From positions 1 to 5,377 of the forward strand of contig CALDKL010000897.1 in NCBI GenBank assembly GCA_937898895.1: 5,377 nt of DNA, given 5' to 3'. This document shows positions 1 to 5,377 of this stretch, piece by piece. The translations under genes and the position numbers were made by a program. The DNA is from an uncultured Verrucomicrobiae bacterium (GTDB lineage Bacteria > Verrucomicrobiota > Verrucomicrobiia > Verrucomicrobiales > DEV007). Within the stretch, counting starts at the first letter, position 1, and every line of letters starts with the position of its first letter. The notes below the pieces were generated by a model that worked only from the letters and a program-made list of their open reading frames with translations, had not been told where the DNA came from and made no database searches.

Positions 1-45
1 CTATTCCCTATCCATGAAGTAAATCGAACCATTCACCTACTCTTC
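1..45 (-). pseudogene. Continuation of the kinase frame beyond the stop, with two more TAG codons
   Basis: Reading on in the same frame after the TAG at 46-48 gives EE, TAG (37-39), VNGSIYFMDRE, then TAG (1-3). GSIYFM matches the kinase activation segment leading to the APE motif (family pattern roughly GSIxFMAPEQ), so the homology continues in frame although it is interrupted. The APE position reads DRE. This short piece is either the decayed continuation of the kinase gene or badly called sequence at a contig end. The rest of the C-lobe lies outside the window. Confidence 0.5.
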
Positions 46-555
46 CTAGTCCATCGTATTCACCGAGGGAGTCTTGCTGAACTTGGCGAGGCCGAAATCG
101 AGGATCTTCAGTTGGAATTTCCCCGAGGCCTGCCAGATCACCATGATATTGGTCGGCTTGATGTCGCGGTGAATGACGTTGTTTGCCTGCGCGGAGATGA
201 GGGCCTCCATTGTCTGGTAGACGACCTCGGTAAAATCGTCCTGAGTGAGGACTCCGCGGGCGACGGTCTCGTCGAGGGTTTCGCCCTTGAGCAACTCCAT
301 GACGACAAATCCGCCCTCTTCATCCTGACCGACATCAAAGACAGTGACGATATTCGGGTGATTGAGACTGGAAAGCGTCTGTGCCTCCGCGATGAGTTTG
401 GCGGCCGCCTCCTTGACCTCGGCCTCGTTCGCCGACGCGGTGGAGAGAACACGCTTGATCGCCACTTCCCGCTGCAGTTGGGTGTCGAGTGCCTTGTAGA
501 CCGCACCGAGCCCCCCCTTGCCGATTTGATCGCGGATTTCGTAGCGTTTGCTCAT
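46..555 (-). CDS. Ser/Thr protein kinase, N-terminal part of catalytic domain, cut short
   Basis: Hanks-type (PknB-like) serine/threonine kinase, which would transfer ATP phosphate to target proteins in the cytoplasm. I start it at the ATG of MSKRYEI (553-555). The longer frame to 627 would add a residue tail unlike the family and would run over the likely promoter. From this start the open part is 169 aa. It shows the glycine-rich loop IGKGGLGAVY (11-20), the VAIK lysine (Lys34), a helix-C glutamate (probably Glu57), the catalytic loop HRDIKPTN (129-136, Asp131, Lys133, Asn136) and DFG (153-155). All ATP- and metal-binding residues are therefore present. The frame then stops at TAG (46-48), before the APE motif and the whole C-lobe, so the product as written could not fold as a full kinase. 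Family members are much longer and often carry a C-terminal sensor or membrane region. The family call is firm. Whether the gene is truly broken or only damaged at the sequence edge is open. Confidence 0.85.
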   Translation of the reverse strand: MSKRYEIRDQIGKGGLGAVYKALDTQLQREVAIKRVLSTASANEAEVKEAAAKLIAEAQTLSSLNHPNIVTVFDVGQDEEGGFVVMELLKGETLDETVARGVLTQDDFTEVVYQTMEALISAQANNVIHRDIKPTNIMVIWQASGKFQLKILDFGLAKFSKTPSVNTMD

Positions 556-598
556 AGGAAGGCGGATAAGAAAAAGGGGCGTCCGGGCGGAAGTTGGG

Positions 599-627
599 AA
601 TATAACGAGCTTAGCCAGGATTTCCAA
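599..627 (-). promoter_or_regulatory. Candidate sigma70-like promoter for the kinase gene
   Basis: On the minus strand, TTGGAA (622-627, four of six matches to the -35 consensus) and TATATT (599-604, five of six matches to the -10 consensus) are separated by exactly 17 bases. This would place the transcription start near 592 and give a leader of about 37 nt before the kinase ATG at 555. The position fits the start chosen for the kinase. It is a pattern match only, and promoter consensus in this phylum is poorly known. Confidence 0.4.
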
Positions 628-662
628 GCCTTGTAAAATGTCTTTTTCGGCTCAGGGGCATC

Positions 663-691
663 CCGATCTCTCTTTCTTTCTTGAAGATCGG
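663..691 (-). repeat. Short inverted repeat between the cytochrome and kinase genes
   Basis: CCGATCT (663-669) and AGATCGG (685-691) are perfect 7-bp inverted copies around a 15-nt pyrimidine-rich loop. The repeat sits about 160 nt downstream of the heme-protein stop and upstream of the candidate kinase promoter, so it could be a weak hairpin or a binding site. No T-run follows on the minus strand, so I do not call it an intrinsic terminator. The rest of the 295-nt gap (556-850) holds nothing else I can support. Confidence 0.25.
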
Positions 692-850
692 AGGTTCCGT
701 AGCTGCGTCTGCGGCTGAAATGTTCCCCTGGTGAATGAAGTGCGGCATCGGGGTGGGGGGTGTTCGAATTCGTGCGATCAGACGAGTTTTCGAGGGGAAA
801 GCGAGGACGGGTTGGGCATCCGTAAGACACGCAGTCATTTTGGTGAAGCC

Positions 851-3800
851 TCACAAGGACGCGCGCAGAAACGCGATGAGGTCGGCCATGCTTTTCGGCG
901 GAATGGTCGCCTCGAGGCCTTCGGGCATCAGGGAGAGACCCGATCCCGTGATGGACGCAATGTCGCGACGGAGAATCGTTTCGGCGACTCCGTCGGGTCG
1001 CTTCAGGGTGAGGCTGGCGGCGCTTTCTTCGGCGATCATGCCGAAAGCAGAGCGCCCGTCCCGGGTTTCGACGGTGTATGCGAGGAAGTTCGATGCCACT
1101 TCGCGATTCGGGTCGAGAGTGTTGATGAGGATCTGCTCAGGACTCCAGGCGCGGACGTTGGCGAGATTGGGACCGATCTCGCCGATCCCGATTTCACCAG
1201 CCCGATGGCAGGCGATGCAGGTGGCTTCAAAGACCTGCCGCCCGCGCTCCGGGTCGCCTTTTTCTTCCAGCGCGGAGCGGTATCGTTCGATCACTTCTCC
1301 TCGAGGACCGGGCGCGGAGTCGCCGAAGAATTTCCCGGCGAGTTCTTTCACCTTCGGGTCCGGATGCAGGCCAAGGAGACGCCGCTGCGGGAAGGGGATC
1401 TGACTCGCGGGGATGAGACCGCGTTCCACCGCCTCGAGGAGTGGCAGGGCGCGGCTCCTCACGCCGATCATCGAGGTGATGACTTCGTTGCGGACCGCAG
1501 GGGTCTGTGCGCTCCAGCGGGCGAGCAACAGGGGCGCGACCTTGGGTGAGGGGAAGCTGCCCAGAGTCCGGATGGCGGCAATCTGAATTTCCTGAGGTTG
1601 CGCAGGTTCCAGCAGGGTTGCGAGAGAGGTTTCGATTTGCGTGAACTCATCAAAGGAGAGCAGTCGGATCGCGTCGCATCGGGTCGCGAGGGCTTGTGCG
1701 GGATCGACGGCAATCCGATTGGCCTCGTCCAGGATCTCGTCCGCGACGCGGGCAGCCTCGCCGGTGAACCCGGCGCGGCGCAGGCTCTTCCCGGAGCGTT
1801 TCAGGCCTGCGCCGATTCCGTCGACGACAATTCGCATGGCCGTATGGTCGGGATCCGAGGAAGTGGCAAAGGGGGCAACCATTTCGGGTAGCTGTCCCCG
1901 TGCGCCGAGAAGTCCGGCCAGATCCCGGAGAAGATCCGCGGATGCTTCCTCGGCGGTGAAGGCCGTGTCCGCGAGCAGACGGGTGAGGAGGGGGGCGCTG
2001 GTTTCGGCAACGGAGCTGAGGACCGCTGCGCGAATCCAAGGGTCTGTGGCATCTCGCTTTGCGATGGCGGCCAGGGCATCGAGGGCCTGGGGATCGCGAC
2101 ACTCGCCGAGGGTAAAGGCGGTCTGGAAGCGGACGCGAGGGTCCTCATCCTGGGCAAGCCGCAGAATCGCGTCGAGGACGGCGGTGGCTTCGAGATGGCC
2201 TTCGCTGAGGCGGACGCTGTGCTCGCGCACTCCCGAGGCCGGGTCGCGCAATCCGGCAAGGAGGTCGTCCGGGGAGAGGGCTCCGAGACCTTCGAGGGTC
2301 CAGAGTGCATGGAGCCGGGCCAATGGGAGACGGCTCCGGATCGCGAGATTCCGCAATGCGGGAATGACGCTGTGATCCTGACGTTCGAACAAAAGGCGCT
2401 GGGCCGTTTCCCTCCACCAGGCGTCGGGGTGCTCGAGCGTGGCGACCAGAGCGGCACCGTCGGCCTCGCCGAGTCTCGGAGGAATTCCGGCTTTGAAACC
2501 GGGAGGGGTGAGTCGCCAGATGCGGCCCATTTCCCGGCCTGCTTCGAGATCCACGGCGGCGTGGATATCTTCGGGAATGCTCCAGGGATGTTCGATGTTC
2601 TCTCGGTACATGTCGAGGACATGCAGGGTGCCGTCGGGTGCGTTGCAGAAGTTCACTGGGCGGAACCAATTGTCGGTCGAGGCCACCATTTCGGTGTCGT
2701 CATCGACGCGGGTTGCCTTGAAGGTGACTCCATCGGGGGTGAGGCGGAGTCGATAGAACAGGTTGCCCGCACATTCGGCAACAAAGACCATTTCGCGGTA
2801 CTCTTCGGGGTAGGCGCTGCCCCGGTAGCGGGTGATGCCGCTGGCCGAGGTGACCACACCCGCCCCGACGAGTTCGCTACGAGGCATGTTGATGTCTCGC
2901 TCCCCGGACCAGCGCTGCGCCCGGAGGACCCGCCAGGGTTCGGGTGGGGAAATGGGATGGACGGGCAGTTGGTCGCCCGACTCGGCCATATCATGAAGGG
3001 AAGCAGGTGCGGCGAAGGAGGCGTTGCGCTCGAGATAGCGGAGCGGCAGAATGACGTGCTGCGCCGGGTTGCGGATGTTGCAGAGAAAGCGATTGCCCCA
3101 GTCATCGAAAGAGCCACCGAAGCGCGCTCCGCCGGACGTGAGTTCAAAGGTTCTCGCGACGGGATCGAGACAGAAGTCGGCCCGGCCCATGGTGACGGGA
3201 TTCGCGTCGGGCTGGTCACCGGATAGGATCCGTCCGCCGTTGCTGCCACCCGCTCCGTGAATCCGGTTGTCGAGTCCCCAGGCGAGGTTGTTCATCACCG
3301 CCTGCACGTTGAGTTTTCGGAAACCGGTGAGGACTTTTTCCCGCACGTCGGCGACTCCGTCGCCGTCCGTGTCCTTGCAATACCAGAGGTCCGGAGTGGC
3401 CGCGATGAACACGCCGCCTTTCCAGCAGGCCACCCCGGTGGGCCAGGAAAGGGTTTCGGCGAACACGGTCGCGGTGTCGAACACACCGTCTCCGGTCTCG
3501 TCTCGCAGCAGGCGAATGCGACCGATGGGCTGGTCGCCTGGATTTTCCTGGCCGGGTCGGTGTCGCGCCTTGTCGGTGTAGGGGTAATCGCGCATTTCAC
3601 AGACATAGGCGCGACCGTTCTCATCGTAGGTCATGGCCACCGGACTGCTCACGAGTGGTTCCGAAGCGATGAGGTCCATGCGGAAGCCGTCGAGGACACG
3701 GAAGGTCGCGGAGGCTTCCCGGGGAGAAGTCGGCGGAACGGTGGGGAGTTTGTCGGTGACGGCGTTGCGCGCAGGGGCGGACAGGAGCGTTTTTTCCTGC

Positions 3801-3898
3801 GCCGACAAGAGGCTGGCAGGGAAGTGGAGCGCCACGATCACGAATTTCAGACGTCCCCAGCCAGAGCGAAGGGTGCCGTGCGAGAAGATCTCTTTCAT
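851..3898 (-). CDS. PVC-type heme-binding CxxCH protein (putative exported sugar dehydrogenase-like cytochrome)
   Basis: A 1015-aa exported protein of the large Planctomycetes/Verrucomicrobia family often called putative membrane-bound dehydrogenase. A signal peptide is visible, with a basic stretch to Lys18, a hydrophobic core at about 19-32 and probable cleavage after LLSA (Ala33). Residues about 60-465 form a glucose/sorbosone-dehydrogenase-like propeller, with GFRMDLIASEPLV (71-83), YVCEMRDYP (98-106), and two calcium-site-like motifs, DETGDGVFD (133-141) and DTDGDGVAD (176-184). Residues about 480-860 are helical HEAT-like repeats, for example DPRVRFQTAFTLGE (586-599). The C-terminal cytochrome c domain has CIACH (894-898, codons at 1205-1219), binding heme through His898. 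The SLMPEGLE segment offers Met991 as a likely second ligand. Length and domain order fit the family, and there is no internal break. No C-terminal membrane segment is visible, so it is probably periplasmic and soluble. The likely role is oxidising a sugar or similar substrate and passing electrons to a cytochrome chain; the substrate is unknown. It starts 24 nt after the preceding gene, probably in the same transcript, without a clear ribosome-binding site. Confidence 0.92.
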   Translation of the reverse strand: MKEIFSHGTLRSGWGRLKFVIVALHFPASLLSAQEKTLLSAPARNAVTDKLPTVPPTSPREASATFRVLDGFRMDLIASEPLVSSPVAMTYDENGRAYVCEMRDYPYTDKARHRPGQENPGDQPIGRIRLLRDETGDGVFDTATVFAETLSWPTGVACWKGGVFIAATPDLWYCKDTDGDGVADVREKVLTGFRKLNVQAVMNNLAWGLDNRIHGAGGSNGGRILSGDQPDANPVTMGRADFCLDPVARTFELTSGGARFGGSFDDWGNRFLCNIRNPAQHVILPLRYLERNASFAAPASLHDMAESGDQLPVHPISPPEPWRVLRAQRWSGERDINMPRSELVGAGVVTSASGITRYRGSAYPEEYREMVFVAECAGNLFYRLRLTPDGVTFKATRVDDDTEMVASTDNWFRPVNFCNAPDGTLHVLDMYRENIEHPWSIPEDIHAAVDLEAGREMGRIWRLTPPGFKAGIPPRLGEADGAALVATLEHPDAWWRETAQRLLFERQDHSVIPALRNLAIRSRLPLARLHALWTLEGLGALSPDDLLAGLRDPASGVREHSVRLSEGHLEATAVLDAILRLAQDEDPRVRFQTAFTLGECRDPQALDALAAIAKRDATDPWIRAAVLSSVAETSAPLLTRLLADTAFTAEEASADLLRDLAGLLGARGQLPEMVAPFATSSDPDHTAMRIVVDGIGAGLKRSGKSLRRAGFTGEAARVADEILDEANRIAVDPAQALATRCDAIRLLSFDEFTQIETSLATLLEPAQPQEIQIAAIRTLGSFPSPKVAPLLLARWSAQTPAVRNEVITSMIGVRSRALPLLEAVERGLIPASQIPFPQRRLLGLHPDPKVKELAGKFFGDSAPGPRGEVIERYRSALEEKGDPERGRQVFEATCIACHRAGEIGIGEIGPNLANVRAWSPEQILINTLDPNREVASNFLAYTVETRDGRSAFGMIAEESAASLTLKRPDGVAETILRRDIASITGSGLSLMPEGLEATIPPKSMADLIAFLRASL

Positions 3899-3922
3899 GG
3901 AAGCTCGTATACCACGCAGACT

Positions 3923-5332
3923 TCAGGGATCACAGAAACGGAGTGAGAACAAATCCGCGTCACTCATCGAAAAGCGAAGCTTCACGGGCTTGTCGGCGTG
4001 CGTGCTCACATCGGTGCCGGATTTCCACCTCACCGCCCGCGCGATGTGGTCGCCCCAGATCGGTTCGCAATCCTCGAGCGTGAAACCAGGCAGCGGCTTG
4101 CCGTCCGCGTCTTGCAGCTCCACTCTCACTTCACCTGCGGCGCTGGTGGAATAGTTGATCTCGAGCTGTTTGCCGGAAAATGTCAGCGGTTTGGTGAGGA
4201 TTTCCCCACCTGCCAGGGGTGCGTTCACGGAGGCAAAACCATCGAGCCGCAGGGTGTAGCGCCGACCACCCGTGAGGAAGACGGACATCTCCGTCTCGCT
4301 CGTCTGGTGGATGCCGATGGCCGCGTAGTTTGCACGATTGGCCCAGCCTTCCTTGCCAATGCCTGGCCGGATGAAACTCTCGGTGAACTCACGGTCGTAG
4401 CGGGTCGAGCCCGCGCGGGTCGTCATGAACAGGATGTCCGTGGCTGCGCCGCGGCGGTCCATGAAACGGGTGGGCAGAGCGATGTAGAGATGCGGTGCCC
4501 GGAAGTAGGGCTGGGTGCAGGAGGTGTAGAGATGCTCTCCCGGCAGATTCGCCTTGATCTCCACAAAGGGTGTCCAGTGGATGAAATCCTTTGAGGTGGA
4601 TCGGGCGATGCCGCGCAGGCCGCCGATGAAGCGTCGAAAGTAGCAGACATAGCACTGCTCGCTCTCGCTCCAGAAGGCGTAGTTCTGTGAATCGTAGTAT
4701 TTTCCCCATTCCTCGGGCAGGACCGCCTCGTCGCGCAGTTTCTTCCAATGAATCCCGTCTGCGGAGGTGAACGCCTTCAGCCCGCCGGGGCCGCGCTTCT
4801 CGCGCACCTCCTGCTGAGCTGCGTGCGGCTGATACGAAAGGCCGCCGAGCGCCTTGTATTTTTCAGATGCGGGAACACCAGGCCGGGTGTCGATGAACGG
4901 GGTGAAGTTGTGGTTCACCAAAAACTCGTTCATCAGGACAATATTCCCCTGTGGAAAGGTCGGATGTTCATACAGCCCGAGCTTTGGCAGTGTCCAGTGA
5001 ATCGCATCTTTGCTTTCGGCATACAGCGTCACCTCCCCGGCGTGATACTGCTCCAGGCCCTTTTTCCAATGGTTTCCCGGTATCTGGTCGCCACGGTAAT
5101 AAAATTGGTATTTGTCCGGCGTTCGCAACACCGTGGCATAGTGCCCATCCGGGCGCGGGGGAGAGGCCGCCGGCGCGAGCTGCGGCGTGTGCAGCTTCAG
5201 AGTGGTGTTTTTCAGCTCGCCGACGATCCTTCGGTCCACGAACAATTCGCGTCGCGACCCGATGGAGACGGGTTGCTCTGCGAGCGAGGCAAGCGGACTG
5301 GCGATGACACAAAGGAGTGCGATTCGCATCAT
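3923..5332 (-). CDS. Secreted glycosidase-like beta-propeller protein with C-terminal beta-sandwich
   Basis: A 469-aa exported protein resembling the five-bladed propeller glycosidases (GH32/GH43-like fold) that are abundant and mostly uncharacterised in PVC genomes. Residues 1-18 are a signal peptide, with probable cleavage after SLA before EQP. The mature body opens with RELFVDRRIV (28-37), the usual opening of this group. Three blade-like motifs of the form SxDxIHW occur at 107-113, 190-196 and 247-253. An aromatic-rich core segment, YTSCTQPYFRAPHLYIALP (269-287), follows. From about residue 375 a separate module begins (GGEILTKPLTF, then VRVELQDADGKPLPGFTLED at 402-421), which looks like a beta-sandwich and may help bind substrate. 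The start is well fixed, because an in-frame TGA (5345-5347) lies five codons upstream. A second ATG follows directly (5327-5329) and could also serve. I cannot identify the catalytic acids with confidence, so enzymatic activity is inferred; a non-catalytic glycan-binding role is possible. It is probably first in a two-gene operon with the heme protein, though an upstream partner may lie beyond the window. Confidence 0.8.
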   Translation of the reverse strand: MMRIALLCVIASPLASLAEQPVSIGSRRELFVDRRIVGELKNTTLKLHTPQLAPAASPPRPDGHYATVLRTPDKYQFYYRGDQIPGNHWKKGLEQYHAGEVTLYAESKDAIHWTLPKLGLYEHPTFPQGNIVLMNEFLVNHNFTPFIDTRPGVPASEKYKALGGLSYQPHAAQQEVREKRGPGGLKAFTSADGIHWKKLRDEAVLPEEWGKYYDSQNYAFWSESEQCYVCYFRRFIGGLRGIARSTSKDFIHWTPFVEIKANLPGEHLYTSCTQPYFRAPHLYIALPTRFMDRRGAATDILFMTTRAGSTRYDREFTESFIRPGIGKEGWANRANYAAIGIHQTSETEMSVFLTGGRRYTLRLDGFASVNAPLAGGEILTKPLTFSGKQLEINYSTSAAGEVRVELQDADGKPLPGFTLEDCEPIWGDHIARAVRWKSGTDVSTHADKPVKLRFSMSDADLFSLRFCDP

Positions 5333-5377
5333 GGTTTCGAGAAATCAGCCAGGAAGGTTTGGGGAGTGAGATTCTGG

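Noticed and set aside
556..627. N-terminal extension of the kinase to an ATG at 627
   Set aside because: The extra 24 residues are unlike the family, and MSKRYEI at 555 is the normal start. The extension would also cover the promoter-like elements.
663..691. Intrinsic terminator for the heme-protein gene
   Set aside because: The stem is only 7 bp with a long loop, and no T-run follows on the minus strand.
685..694. AGATCGGAGG resembles the start of an Illumina adapter
   Set aside because: Only the first eight bases match, and the sequence is one arm of a local inverted repeat in the middle of the contig, so chance is the better explanation.
552..854. Open frame of 100 codons in the gap between heme protein and kinase
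   Set aside because: Its proline- and arginine-rich, basic composition has no domain, and it overlaps both the promoter candidate and the ends of the flanking genes.
731..1549. Plus-strand open frame of 272 codons
   Set aside because: It is antisense to the cytochrome c and HEAT region of the heme-protein gene. Its sequence is low-complexity in character and shows no motif or signal for translation.
2195..3226. Long plus-strand open frame of 343 codons
   Set aside because: It lies wholly inside the heme-protein gene on the opposite strand, has no recognisable domain, and is the kind of shadow frame GC-rich codon use produces.
3257..3946. Plus-strand open frame of 229 codons spanning the junction of the two long genes
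   Set aside because: It is antisense to the signal-peptide and propeller part of the heme protein, without a recognisable domain.

Overview
The window looks like part of a Verrucomicrobiota (PVC superphylum) chromosome or metagenomic contig. Three things point that way. There is a very large secreted protein with a propeller, HEAT-like repeats and a C-terminal CxxCH cytochrome, an architecture characteristic of Planctomycetes and Verrucomicrobia. There is a Hanks-type kinase with the 'GGLGAVYKA' and 'QLQREVAIKRVL' wording I associate with Verrucomicrobia. There is also a secreted glycosidase-like propeller opening with 'RELFVD', again typical of PVC genomes. The DNA is GC-rich, and none of the three start codons has a clear Shine-Dalgarno sequence. 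The phylum assignment is recognition from memory, not a search.

All three genes lie on the minus strand, so they are transcribed from right to left. First comes a 469-aa exported protein with a five-bladed-propeller-like body and a C-terminal beta-sandwich (5332 to 3923). After only 24 nt follows a 1015-aa exported PVC-type heme-binding protein (3898 to 851). The short gap suggests one transcript. Then comes a 295-nt gap with a weak inverted repeat and a plausible sigma70-like promoter, and then the N-terminal part of a serine/threonine protein kinase (from 555 to the left edge).

The first two genes plausibly form a small periplasmic module, with a carbohydrate-active or carbohydrate-binding propeller beside a sugar dehydrogenase-like cytochrome that could pass electrons to the respiratory chain. 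That functional link is inferred from adjacency and family membership only. The kinase appears to be a separate unit.

The left edge is odd. The kinase reading frame meets three TAG codons in its last 48 bases although the encoded sequence there still resembles the kinase activation segment (GSIYFM). Base composition also drops to about 40% GC there. This is either decay of the gene or, more simply, poor sequence at a contig end. I found no mobile element, CRISPR array, tRNA or rRNA, and no convincing novel system.
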